Shown piece by piece: positions 18,332 through 27,097 of a stretch of DNA of 64,000 nucleotides. Source of the DNA: Gammaproteobacteria bacterium (GTDB lineage Bacteria; Pseudomonadota; Gammaproteobacteria; Pseudomonadales; Pseudohongiellaceae); NCBI GenBank assembly GCA_041395725.1, contig JAWKZW010000001.1, positions 1,674,001 to 1,738,000 on the forward strand, read 5' to 3'. How positions within the stretch are numbered: the stretch's first letter is position 1; each line of letters opens with the position of its first letter. The position numbers were made by a program, and so were the translations under genes. The notes beneath the pieces were generated by a model that saw nothing but the letters and a program-made list of their open reading frames with translations, made no database searches and was not told where the DNA came from.

Positions 18332-18337
18332 ATTATA
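18332..18337 (-). promoter_or_regulatory. Possible -10 box of argH
   Basis: TATAAT on the minus strand lies 40 bases before the argH start within the argH-hemC gap. No good -35 hexamer stands at 16-18 bases, so it is a candidate only. A weak hemC promoter (TTGAAT, 17 bases, AATATT) overlaps on the other strand. Confidence 0.35.
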
Positions 18338-18507
18338 GCAATATTATTCGGACTATGACGGATTATCCCGTAGAATGAACAGCCTGATTTCACTGTCCTG
18401 TTGGCTCCGGCGGGTCCGAAAAAGCTGAGTAGAAACAGGAAAAACAGGAAAAGCTCACTGTCTGGGAAAGCAGAGAAAACCAGACAGGAGCCGCAAACGG
18501 AGGATGA

Positions 18508-19440
18508 ATGACTGCCAGGCAACTTACTATCGCAACCCGGAAAAGCCCCCTGGCATTGTGGCAGGCCTACTATGTCCGGGATCGTCTGCTGGAGCAGCAT
18601 CCCGATTTACAGGTTGAACTCCTCACCATGACGACCCAGGGGGACAAGATTCTCGATACACCGCTGGCCAAGGTGGGAGGCAAGGGGCTGTTTGTCAAGG
18701 AGCTGGAACGGGCCATGCTCGACGGGGAGGCCGATATCGCCGTACATTCCATGAAAGACGTACCGGTAGAGTTTCCTGACGGCCTGGGGCTGGCGGTAAT
18801 CTGCCCACGGGAGGACCCATCCGACGCCCTGGTGTCCAATCAATACGCGTCGCTGGAGGCCTTGCCGGAAGGGGCCCGGGTCGGCACTTCCAGTTATCGG
18901 CGTCAGTGCCAGGTGCGCAATCTGCGGCCCGATCTGCAGATTCATGATCTCAGGGGCAATGTAGGAACCCGGCTGGGGAAACTGGACGCCGGGCAGTATG
19001 AGGCGATCATCCTGGCTTCGGCAGGGCTGATCAGGTTAGAGCTGGAGGCACGAATCCAGCAGCGCCTGGATTATTCCACCTGCCTGCCGGCGGTAGGCCA
19101 GGGTGCCGTGGGGATTGAGTGCCGCTCCGACGATCAGCAGGTGCAACAACTGCTGGCCTGCCTGCATGATGAACAGACTGCGCTTCGTGTGCGTGCTGAA
19201 CGGGCGGTGAACAGTCATCTGCAGGGTGGCTGCCAGGTACCCTTGGCAGCCTTTGCCGAACTGCAGGGGGACCGTTTGTTTCTCCGGGGTCGGGTCGGTA
19301 ATCTTGACGGCAGTGTTCTGCTGAAGAGTCAGCGCGAAGGGGATTGCGCCGATCCCGAAACCCTGGGTATCGCGGTTGCCGAAGACCTGTTGAGCCAGGG
19401 AGCCGACAGGATTCTCGCCGCGTTGCGCTTATTGAAGTGA
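18508..19440 (+). CDS. hemC: Porphobilinogen deaminase (hydroxymethylbilane synthase)
   Basis: Joins four porphobilinogens into hydroxymethylbilane on the way to haem. The 310 residues match the family. The dipyrromethane cofactor cysteine is Cys242 in LQGGCQVPLA. Arginine-rich substrate-binding motifs (ATRKSPLALWQA, GTSSYRRQCQ, LRGNVGTRL) are intact. A strong GGAGG lies just before the ATG. It is the first of four genes, hemC-hemD-hemX-hemY, in one operon. Confidence 0.98.
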   Translation: MTARQLTIATRKSPLALWQAYYVRDRLLEQHPDLQVELLTMTTQGDKILDTPLAKVGGKGLFVKELERAMLDGEADIAVHSMKDVPVEFPDGLGLAVICPREDPSDALVSNQYASLEALPEGARVGTSSYRRQCQVRNLRPDLQIHDLRGNVGTRLGKLDAGQYEAIILASAGLIRLELEARIQQRLDYSTCLPAVGQGAVGIECRSDDQQVQQLLACLHDEQTALRVRAERAVNSHLQGGCQVPLAAFAELQGDRLFLRGRVGNLDGSVLLKSQREGDCADPETLGIAVAEDLLSQGADRILAALRLLK

Positions 19441-19480
19441 ACCCCACTTTAAACCAACCGACTGAAAGATCGGACCCGGT

Positions 19481-20389
19481 ATGAGTGAATCTGACCGCCT
19501 TGCGGGACTGAATGTCCTGGTGACCCGGCCGGCCGGCCAGGGTGACTCTCTGGCCGCCGCGATCGAGCGGGCTGGCGGAGTGCCAGTGTTGTTCCCTCTG
19601 CTGAGTATCCAGCCGGTTGAGGATGCCGCCCGGGTAGCGCTGATCAGACACCGTATTCAGGATCTCGATAACTATCATATTCTGGTCTTTATCAGCACCA
19701 ATGCGGCCAGGTTCGGCCTTGAGTGGATCGACCGCTACTGGCCACAATTTCCCACCGGTATCGACGTGGTCGCCGTCGGCCCTTCCACTGCAGAGGCGCT
19801 TGCGGCCTTGCCCTGTGCCATCGCTACTTCACCCGCTGGTATGCAGAGCGAAGATATTCTGCAGCTGCCCCTGCTGACCGATGTCAAAGAGAAGAAAATC
19901 GGCCTGTTTCGCGGAGTGGGAGGGCGTGAGCTGCTGGCGGACACGCTGCGGGAGCGCGGAGCTCAGGTAGACTACATAGAAACCTATCTGCGCAGCGAGC
20001 CCGGTGTCCAGGGTGCCGAGCTGCTTGAAGTTTTACGTGACAGGAACATTAACGCGATCAGCGTTACCAGTGGTCAGATGCTCGATACACTGTGCAGGCT
20101 GGTCGATTGCAGGCACGTCCCTGTGAGTCTGATACCATTAGTGGTGCCCTCTGAACGGATTCAACAGGCGGCATTGGCTGCCGGTTTCGAGCAGGTTATT
20201 AACAGCAGTGGTGCCACGGACCACGCAATCGTTACTGCGCTGATGGAGATTGCCGGTGGACGCAGTCCCCGGGCAGGCGATGCCGACAGGCTTGCTACAG
20301 AAAGGCTTGATACAGAAAGGGCTGTTAAGGAAAAGCATGGAAAGGAAAGGCATGACTCCCTCAGAGCAGCAAAGGATGAGGCACCCTAG
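19481..20389 (+). CDS. hemD: Uroporphyrinogen-III synthase
   Basis: Cyclises hydroxymethylbilane with inversion of ring D. The HemD fold covers about residues 8-260 (VLVTRPAGQGDSLAAAIERAGG; SVTSGQMLDTLC). The protein is longer than the usual 250 residues because of a C-terminal tail of about 35 residues with repeated ATER/DTER and Lys-Glu-His-rich stretches, encoded by imperfect short direct repeats near 20286-20350. The tail is probably disordered. It lies 40 bp after hemC and 35 bp before hemX. Confidence 0.93.
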   Translation: MSESDRLAGLNVLVTRPAGQGDSLAAAIERAGGVPVLFPLLSIQPVEDAARVALIRHRIQDLDNYHILVFISTNAARFGLEWIDRYWPQFPTGIDVVAVGPSTAEALAALPCAIATSPAGMQSEDILQLPLLTDVKEKKIGLFRGVGGRELLADTLRERGAQVDYIETYLRSEPGVQGAELLEVLRDRNINAISVTSGQMLDTLCRLVDCRHVPVSLIPLVVPSERIQQAALAAGFEQVINSSGATDHAIVTALMEIAGGRSPRAGDADRLATERLDTERAVKEKHGKERHDSLRAAKDEAP

Positions 20390-20424
20390 CGAGTCATCAC
20401 GGGACATCAGAGAAGGGGCAGACA

Positions 20425-21546
20425 GTGGCCGACAACGTTGAAACACCCAGGGTCCTGGATGAACTGACCAGGGCCAACGCCGCTCCCGTGCCCGCAGGGA
20501 GAGGCCGGGCGGGACGTTCGGTTTTGCGTCGCCTGTTGGTCGCCCTGCTGCTATACGTGCCACTGTTACTGAGCCTGGGCTATCTTGCCTACCTGCAGTG
20601 GCAGCTAAACGCAGGCTTCAATCGACTCGCCACGGATAACAGCCGGTTACAGGACACTGTCCGTACCAGCAGCGCCCGGATTGCCGAACTGGAGAGCGAG
20701 GTGAGTTCGGCCTCGACTTCGGCGGCGCTCGATGCAGCGGCTATCGAATCCCTGCAGAATGAATTCTCCAGTCGTCTTGAACAGGTTAATGCGGTGCTGG
20801 CGGCACTGCAGAACCAGCTGCCACGTACTCTGGATCAGGAGAACGGGCGCTGGCAGTTTACCGAAGCCCAGCACCTGCTGCGGTTGGCCAGCCGGCATCT
20901 GCCGCTGAGCGCCGACGTGCCAAGCACAATCCGCCTCCTGCAAACCGCTGACCGCCTGCTGGTGGAGTCGGCGGATGATCGGATTGCACCCGTTCGGCAG
21001 GCCCTGGCGGCTGATCTGGAACGGCTGCGGGCTGTTGAAGATTTCGATCCCCAACGCGTGTATGAACGCCTCAATCGTCTTCGCGAGCAGCTGGCCGGGC
21101 CTGCGCCCTCGGTGCAGGACGTTTATTTACAGCGACTGGCGAACCAGGGTCAGGATGGTGCCGAAGCAGCTTCGCAACAGAATCGCTCTTTGCTGGACAG
21201 CGCCGCGGCTTACCTGCGCTCGGTTTTCATCTGGCGGAAGTGGCCCGATGGCCCGGAAAATCTGCAGCTTCCCGGTGAATTGTTTTACGCCCGCAACAAC
21301 ATCAGTCTGGTACTGCAGCAGGCGCAGTTGGCGCTTTTGACGCGACGTCGGGGTATCTTTCTCGACAGCCTGCAAAGGGCCCGGGACCTGGCCGGGCGCT
21401 ATCAGACGCTGCTGGGTGAGCCGGCGGCGGAGCTGCCTGGCGAGCTGAGCAGTCTGATCGAGGGGGATGCGTTTCCCGATCTTCCGCAGACTCTGGAGTC
21501 CAGCGAACTCATGGAGCGTCTGGTGGCAGGCTCGATAGGAAGATGA
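20425..21546 (+). CDS. hemX: HemX-type membrane protein
   Basis: A 373-residue inner-membrane protein with a short basic cytoplasmic N-terminus, one transmembrane segment at about 32-55, a coiled coil at about 68-130 and a helical periplasmic domain. Although often named a uroporphyrinogen-III C-methyltransferase, HemX lacks a SAM-binding fold and its function is unproven. The start is GTG at 20425 after AGAAGGGG. It sits between hemD and hemY as in other gammaproteobacteria. Confidence 0.9.
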   Translation: MADNVETPRVLDELTRANAAPVPAGRGRAGRSVLRRLLVALLLYVPLLLSLGYLAYLQWQLNAGFNRLATDNSRLQDTVRTSSARIAELESEVSSASTSAALDAAAIESLQNEFSSRLEQVNAVLAALQNQLPRTLDQENGRWQFTEAQHLLRLASRHLPLSADVPSTIRLLQTADRLLVESADDRIAPVRQALAADLERLRAVEDFDPQRVYERLNRLREQLAGPAPSVQDVYLQRLANQGQDGAEAASQQNRSLLDSAAAYLRSVFIWRKWPDGPENLQLPGELFYARNNISLVLQQAQLALLTRRRGIFLDSLQRARDLAGRYQTLLGEPAAELPGELSSLIEGDAFPDLPQTLESSELMERLVAGSIGR

Positions 21547-21616
21547 GCAGGATCAGACAGGCGCGATGCCAGGCGAACCCAAATCAGCCAACCAGGAAAG
21601 GTGCCCGACCTCGATC

Positions 21617-22891
21617 ATGTTGAAAATGCTGCTCTATCTGGTGCTGCCGCTTGTCGGTGTGGTTGCGCTGACTGTTTTTCTCGATCTGGCTCAAGATCCC
21701 GGTTATCTGCTGGTGGCCTGGCGCAATGTCACCTTCGAGACCAGCCTGGTTGCCGTCGTTTTGGCCGGCGTCTTTCTGTTGCTGCTGCTTTGGCTGCTGG
21801 TGCGATTGGTGGCCTGGCTCGATCCTCGTCGCTGGCTCCGGTTTTTGCGCGGAGCACAAAAACCCGGGGTCGTCAAAAATGACCGCACTACTCAGGGCCT
21901 GATTGCCTATGTCAGAGGCGACTGGGAGTCGGCTTACCGGGAGCTGGAGCTCAGTTTTAACGACGCTGATATCAGTGTGGCGAACTACCTGGCCGCCGCC
22001 CAATCGGCCAATGAGCTGGGTCAGGAGGCGGTGTGGACCAGGTGCCTGGATATGGCTGCGAAGCGATTCCCGGCGGCGCTGTCGCTGATCAACGAAACCC
22101 GGGCAGAGCTGTTGTGGAAAAACAGTCACCAGGAAGAGTCGCGGGTGGTCCTGGAACAACTAGAGCGGACTTCGGCCAGTAGCAGGCAACTGCTGTCCCT
22201 GCAGAAACGGGTGTATCTTGATCTGCAGGACTGGAACAGACTCGACACCCTGATGACGCAGCTGACAGACCGGCAACTGGTCAGCGAAGAAGAAGCGAAA
22301 CAGCTGGCGCGGCGCATTTTTCGCGGTAGGCTGTTGCAGCTGGGCGAACGGGCTGGCGCCGATGTCCCGGACAGCGACAGCATTGCGGCTGAACTCATCA
22401 GGCTTTGGGATGGCGCACCGCACGCCTATCACAAGGACCCGGAGCTGGTCGCCCTGATAGCCAGGCTGCTGGCCGGCGCTGGCGCCAGGGAGGAGTCGGC
22501 CCAGATTCTCGAGTCAACCCTGTCCAAGGCCTGGGATGATCAGCTGATTGAGTTGTATGGCACCGAAGATCTGGGTAACTACCAGGCACAGCTGCTGATT
22601 GCGGAAGGCTGGCTGCAGGAACGGCCTAATAACGGTGTTCTGCTTCTGACCCTTGGCCGACTCGCACTGCGTAACAGGGAATGGAGTAAAGCGCGGGAAT
22701 ACTTTGAAGCCAGCTGTCTGCTGAGGCCCGATGGCCAGGTTTACGGGGAGCTCGCCAGGCTGCTCGCCAGTCTCGGCGAGGCAAAAGCCAGTCTGCCTTA
22801 TTTTGAAAAATACCTGCAGGCCGTCGACAGTCCGCTGCCTGAACTGCCGCTACCTGAATCTGAGTCTTCGGTTGGAGAGCCGAACGGCTGA
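21617..22891 (+). CDS. hemY: HemY-type membrane protein with TPR-like repeats
   Basis: An inner-membrane protein of about 424 residues, known from haem operons but of unclear function; it is not the protoporphyrinogen oxidase also called HemY. Two transmembrane segments (about 6-25 and 42-66) are followed by a cytoplasmic helical repeat domain with TPR character (for example LLLTLGRLALRNREWSKAREYFEAS). The frame opens at 21566, but the ATG at 21617 (MLKMLLYLVLPL) matches family N-termini. It ends 10 bp before the convergent ubiD gene. Confidence 0.9.
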   Translation: MLKMLLYLVLPLVGVVALTVFLDLAQDPGYLLVAWRNVTFETSLVAVVLAGVFLLLLLWLLVRLVAWLDPRRWLRFLRGAQKPGVVKNDRTTQGLIAYVRGDWESAYRELELSFNDADISVANYLAAAQSANELGQEAVWTRCLDMAAKRFPAALSLINETRAELLWKNSHQEESRVVLEQLERTSASSRQLLSLQKRVYLDLQDWNRLDTLMTQLTDRQLVSEEEAKQLARRIFRGRLLQLGERAGADVPDSDSIAAELIRLWDGAPHAYHKDPELVALIARLLAGAGAREESAQILESTLSKAWDDQLIELYGTEDLGNYQAQLLIAEGWLQERPNNGVLLLTLGRLALRNREWSKAREYFEASCLLRPDGQVYGELARLLASLGEAKASLPYFEKYLQAVDSPLPELPLPESESSVGEPNG

Positions 22892-22901
22892 CTGGGCTGG
22901 C

Positions 22902-24374
22902 TTACTTGCTGGCGAAGATATTCAGTTCTTCCCACAGATCATCAACCCGGTTTTTAACCGAAGCATCCATTTTTATAGGCTGACCCCATTCCCGACTGGT
23001 TTCTCCCGGCCATTTGCTGGTGGCATCGATACCCATTTTGGAACCCAGGCCTGATACCGGGGAGGCAAAGTCCAGGTAGTCGATCGGCGTGTTGTCGATA
23101 AGTACGGTATCACGGGACGGATCCACCCGCGTGGTAAGCGCCCAGATCACATCATTCCAGTCACGGACATTGACATCGTCGTCAGTCACCACGACGAACT
23201 TGGTGTACATGAACTGTCGTAGAAACGACCAGGCGCCCATCATGACCCGCTTGGCATGACCCGGGTACTGTTTCTTGATGCTGATAACCGCCATGCGATA
23301 GGAGCAGCCTTCCGGTGGCAGATAAAAATCCACGATCTCAGGATATTGCTTCTGTAAAAGCGGCACGAAGACTTCATTCAGTGCCACGCCCAATACTGAG
23401 GGTTCGTCGGGGGGGCGGCCGGTGTAGGTGCTGTGATAAATGGCGTCTTTACGGCGCAGCATCCGCTTGACGGTAAATACAGGGAATTTTTCCACTTCGT
23501 TGTAATAACCGGTATGGTCGCCGAACGGCCCTTCTGGCGCCAGGTCGCCAGCTTCGATCACCCCTTCCAGCACGATTTCCGCACTGGCGGGCACCTGCAG
23601 ATCATTGGTCTGGCAGGCAACCAGCTCGGTCTTTTCGCCCCGTAACAGGCCGGCGAATGCATACTCTGACAGTGTGTCCGGGATCGGTGTCACGGTGGCA
23701 AGAATGGTAGCAGGATCGGCGCCAAGCGCGATGGATACCGGAAACGGCTGGCCCGGATGGGCTTCCTGCCAGTCCCGGAAATCCAGTGCGCCTCCCCGAT
23801 GTGACAGCCAGCGCATGATGAGTCGGTTGCGACCGATCAGCTGCATACGATAGATGCCCAGATTCTGGCGATCCTGTCTGGGTCCCCGGGTTATCACCAG
23901 GGGCCAGGTAACGAGCGGGCCGGCATCACCAGGCCAACAGGTCTGGATAGGCAGGCTGGACAGGTCTATGTCATCTTCCTCGAAGATCTCTTCCTGAAAA
24001 GGAGCACTGCGTTTGATGTTGGGCTTGATGTTCAACACCTGGCGATAATTGGGCAGATTCTGCAGCAGCTCTTTCCAGCCCTTGGGCGGTGAGGGTTCCT
24101 TCAGCAGCGCCAGTAACTTACCGACCTCCCGAAGCCCCTGAATATCGTCCTGCCCCATGGCCAGCGCCACGCGTCGGGGTGTGCCGAACAGGTTGCCGAG
24201 CAGTGGTGTCTTGTTCTTCGGGTTTTCAAACAGCAACGCCGGACCGGCGTTACGCAGGGTGCGATCGCAGATTTCGGTAATTTCCAGGTAGGGGTCTACT
24301 TCGGTGGCAATGCGTTTAAGCTCACCCTGCTTTTCAAGCAGAGCGATAAAATCACGTAAGTCGCGCAGCGCCAT
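22902..24374 (-). CDS. ubiD: 4-hydroxy-3-polyprenylbenzoate decarboxylase
   Basis: A prenylated-FMN enzyme of 490 residues decarboxylating 4-hydroxy-3-octaprenylbenzoate in ubiquinone synthesis. The N-terminus MALRDLRDFIALLEKQGELKRI and the C-terminal MGIDATSKWPGETSREWG are diagnostic; LEGVIEAGDLAPEGPFGDHTGYYN carries the catalytic Glu region. GAGG stands before the start. It needs UbiX to make the cofactor; ubiX is not in this window. Confidence 0.97.
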   Translation of the reverse strand: MALRDLRDFIALLEKQGELKRIATEVDPYLEITEICDRTLRNAGPALLFENPKNKTPLLGNLFGTPRRVALAMGQDDIQGLREVGKLLALLKEPSPPKGWKELLQNLPNYRQVLNIKPNIKRSAPFQEEIFEEDDIDLSSLPIQTCWPGDAGPLVTWPLVITRGPRQDRQNLGIYRMQLIGRNRLIMRWLSHRGGALDFRDWQEAHPGQPFPVSIALGADPATILATVTPIPDTLSEYAFAGLLRGEKTELVACQTNDLQVPASAEIVLEGVIEAGDLAPEGPFGDHTGYYNEVEKFPVFTVKRMLRRKDAIYHSTYTGRPPDEPSVLGVALNEVFVPLLQKQYPEIVDFYLPPEGCSYRMAVISIKKQYPGHAKRVMMGAWSFLRQFMYTKFVVVTDDDVNVRDWNDVIWALTTRVDPSRDTVLIDNTPIDYLDFASPVSGLGSKMGIDATSKWPGETSREWGQPIKMDASVKNRVDDLWEELNIFASK

Positions 24375-24428
24375 CGATTATCCTCAAACAGACTGTCAGT
24401 GCCAGAAACCAGGTGTTATCGAATCAGT

Positions 24429-25688
24429 CTATTTACGCTTCATGGCGTTGAAGAACTCCTCGTTGGTCTTGGTATCCTTCAATTTGTCGAGAATGAATTC
24501 CGTTGCCTGAACGTCTTCCATGGAGCTCAGTATCTTGCGCAAAATCCACATGCGCTGCAGTTCTTCTTCGGAAGTAAGCAGATCTTCGCGCCTGGTTCCC
24601 GAACGCCTGACGTTGATTGCCGGATAGACCCGCTTCTCGGCAATCTTGCGGTCCAGGTGCAATTCCATGTTGCCGGTGCCTTTGAATTCCTCATAGATGA
24701 CTTCATCCATCTTGGAGCCGGTCTCGACGAGGGCGGTGGCGATAATAGTCAGACTGCCGCCTTCTTCGAGGTTACGGGCTGCGCCGAAGAAACGCTTCGG
24801 GCGTTCCAGTGCGTGGGCGTCGACCCCGCCGGTAAGAACCTTGCCAGAGGAAGGGATGATAGTGTTGTAGGCGCGTGCCAGTCGGGTTATGGAATCGAGC
24901 AGAATGACCACGTCTTCCTTGTGCTCGACCAGCCGTTTGGCTTTCTCGATAACCATTTCGGAAACCTGTACGTGGCGTGAGGGGGGTTCATCGAAAGTAC
25001 TGGCTACTACTTCGCCGCGCACAGAACGCTGCATCTCTGTCACTTCCTCGGGGCGTTCATCGATTAGCAGAACGATAAGTCGACATTCCGGGTTGTTCCT
25101 GGTAATCGACTGGGCGATGTTCTGCAGGATAAGAGTTTTACCGGCTTTCGGTGGCGACACGATCAGTCCGCGCTGGCCTTTTCCGATAGGCGCTACCAGG
25201 TCAATGACGCGGGCGCTGAGATCCTCGGTACTGCCGTTACCGACTTCCAGTTTCATCCTGTCATTGGGGAATAATGGAGTCAGGTTTTCGAACAGGATTT
25301 TGTTCTTGGCGGCTTCCGGTTTGCTGAAGTTGATCTCGTTAATCTTCAGTAGCGCAAAATACCGCTCGCCTTCCTTAGGTGGTCTGATTTTTCCGGAAAT
25401 TGTATCTCCGGTCCTCAGGTTGAAGCGTCTTATCTGACTGGGTGAAACATAAATGTCGTCCGGACCTGCCAGGTAGGAAGAGTCGGATGAACGCAGAAAA
25501 CCAAAGCCGTCCTGAAGTATCTCCAGTACACCATCTCCGTAGATATCTTCGCCGTTCTTGGCGTGTTTCTTAAGGATAACGAAGATGATGTCCTGCTTTC
25601 GGGTTCTGGATACATTATCCAGGCCCATTTCCTGAGCAGTTTTTAATAACTCGGCGATGGGTTTCTGCTTTAGTTCAGTTAGATTCAT
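24429..25688 (-). CDS. rho: Transcription termination factor Rho
   Basis: A hexameric RNA helicase ending transcription of untranslated RNA. At 419 residues it is standard. The N-terminal MNLTELKQKPIAELL, the RNA-binding cold-shock-like domain (GFGFLRSSDSSYLAGPDDIYVS, about 61-82), the Walker A SPPKAGKT (178-185), the Walker B VVILLDSITRLARAYN and the Q/R-loop region are intact. The start ATG has only a weak Shine-Dalgarno sequence. It is preceded by an unusually long gap of 732 bp toward trxA, which may include its leader. Confidence 0.98.
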   Translation of the reverse strand: MNLTELKQKPIAELLKTAQEMGLDNVSRTRKQDIIFVILKKHAKNGEDIYGDGVLEILQDGFGFLRSSDSSYLAGPDDIYVSPSQIRRFNLRTGDTISGKIRPPKEGERYFALLKINEINFSKPEAAKNKILFENLTPLFPNDRMKLEVGNGSTEDLSARVIDLVAPIGKGQRGLIVSPPKAGKTLILQNIAQSITRNNPECRLIVLLIDERPEEVTEMQRSVRGEVVASTFDEPPSRHVQVSEMVIEKAKRLVEHKEDVVILLDSITRLARAYNTIIPSSGKVLTGGVDAHALERPKRFFGAARNLEEGGSLTIIATALVETGSKMDEVIYEEFKGTGNMELHLDRKIAEKRVYPAINVRRSGTRREDLLTSEEELQRMWILRKILSSMEDVQATEFILDKLKDTKTNEEFFNAMKRK

Positions 25689-26420
25689 AGCTTGGGGATC
25701 ACAAAAGGGTAAAGGGAGATTGGGTTTATTAATTAGTTTGTTGGTGTTGAGAAAACTACAGAAAAAATCTGGCCCCGGGGAAAGCCGTCAGCATTTTGAA
25801 ATCTGTTCAATTAATCGATCAACATACGTCCTGTTCACTAACTCGATTGAATTCGTAACTCTGCGCCAGCCGAAAAGAGAATTAATATCAAGTTGCTCTG
25901 ATACTGTAATGCAGTTCTGGATCAGCGGCCTGATAAGCCTCGTTGGCTCTTTTCAGTACCTCTTTCCAGGTAAACTCTTTTCAGAAAAACTCTGGATATT
26001 ATCGATGTCTTTTTTAGGATTTCTAACTTCAAATTCTCAATTGATTGCGACGGCCCGGTGTGGCCACTGGGTTTTGCAAGAGGTCAGGGTAAATCAGCGA
26101 GAAGCAAGAGGTCAGGTGCTTTTGATGCTCTCAATATAGAACGACTCTCACACTTCGTCCAGATTTTTTTGCTTTTACGGCTGAATACTATTCGATTGAG
26201 CACTATATCGGCATACGTCTGCCGAACTTTTCAAGCTAACACTAAGGAAATATTCCCGAAATCTCTCGTCAGGGGGCGTCGTTATTGATATCCCCGGACT
26301 TGTTGAGCTATCTCGACTTTCTCTACTATCGTGATTGTCGCGATGGTCTCGAATAAGGAGTGATTCAGCTGGGAGCCGATTCCGCTTGACGTAGCGGAAC
26401 CGGAAGCCATTAAACGTAAA
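25689..26420. other. Long AT-richer intergenic region between trxA and rho
   Basis: No convincing gene lies in these 732 bases. Base composition is visibly more AT-rich than the neighbours. A 13-bp direct repeat GCAAGAGGTCAGG occurs at 26076-26088 and 26104-26116; similar AGGTCAGG-type motifs accompany REP-associated tyrosine transposase elements in other genomes, so a remnant is possible. A short hairpin TTCCGCT/AGCGGAA lies near 26384-26401, just downstream of trxA on the minus strand. The part next to rho is probably its 5' leader. Confidence 0.6.
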
Positions 26421-26747
26421 TTATATTACGCTGTCAATAAAAGCAGACAGCTGGGATTTTGACAGAGCGCCCACTTTTGTACCAACCACTTCACCGTTAC
26501 TGAACACAATAAGCGTTGGTATGCCGCGAATTCCATACTTGGGGGCAGTCTGGGTATTGGCGTCAATATCCAATTTGCAGATTTTCAGCTTGCCTTCGTA
26601 ATCGTCGGCAAGTTCTTCCAGAACCGGAGCAATCATCTTGCAGGGGCCACACCACTCAGCCCAGAAGTCCACCAGGACCGGGCCATCTGCTTCCAGAACA
26701 TCTTGATTAAAACTGGTATCAGTTATGTGAACGATTTTTTCGCTCAT
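26421..26747 (-). CDS. trxA: Thioredoxin 1
   Basis: A 108-residue cytoplasmic thiol-disulfide reductase. The active site WCGPC has Cys33 and Cys36; the cis-Pro loop is GIRGIPTLIVF. Length and motifs are canonical. A TATAAT-like box on the minus strand (26799-26804) lies about 50 bases before the start. Rho follows on the same strand after 732 bp, the trxA-rho order typical of gammaproteobacteria. Confidence 0.98.
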   Translation of the reverse strand: MSEKIVHITDTSFNQDVLEADGPVLVDFWAEWCGPCKMIAPVLEELADDYEGKLKICKLDIDANTQTAPKYGIRGIPTLIVFSNGEVVGTKVGALSKSQLSAFIDSVI

Positions 26748-27097
26748 GTATAGATTCCTTTGATTCAGTTAGTCGTTTAGCGGGAAATATGTAGAGAAAT
26801 TATAGCTGCCGGGCTGGCTGGAAGAGGGCGTTATGGTAGTTCTGACTGGCCAATCTCGTGAAAAAATCAGTCTCTAAACTAGCGATAATCGTGGATTCCT
26901 TGACCTTTAGGGCTCAGGCAACTTTTAGCTGGGCTCTATAATAAGGCCAAAACAGGGAGATTCAAGCGAAAAATGCCGTAAACGTGCCGAAGGCCCCTGT
27001 TTTGGCCCGGCAGGCTTATGGAAAATGGCCAGCGGATGTCGGTTGGTAGCGGAATCCCGGGTGCGAAAGCCGGGTCAGACGCGGCGGGGGAATCCCC
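26748..27097. other. Intergenic region between hemB and trxA with large inverted repeat
   Basis: No gene is evident. The region contains the trxA promoter area next to trxA and, at 26945-27007, a perfect 13-bp inverted repeat described separately. A TATAAT-like box at 26937-26942 on the plus strand lacks a -35 partner at normal spacing. Confidence 0.6.
26945..27007. repeat. 13-bp perfect inverted repeat with 37-base loop
   Basis: GGCCAAAACAGGG (26945-26957) and CCCTGTTTTGGCC (26995-27007) are exact reverse complements. The loop contains a small GCC-GAA-GGC hairpin. On the minus strand the structure lies 90 bases after hemB and is followed by TTATTA, so it could terminate hemB transcription; a mobile or regulatory RNA element is an alternative. 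Confidence 0.55.

Noticed and set aside
25657..26139. Plus-strand ORF of 160 codons between rho and trxA
   Set aside because: It overlaps the start of rho, has an unlikely amino-acid composition and shows no recognisable domain.
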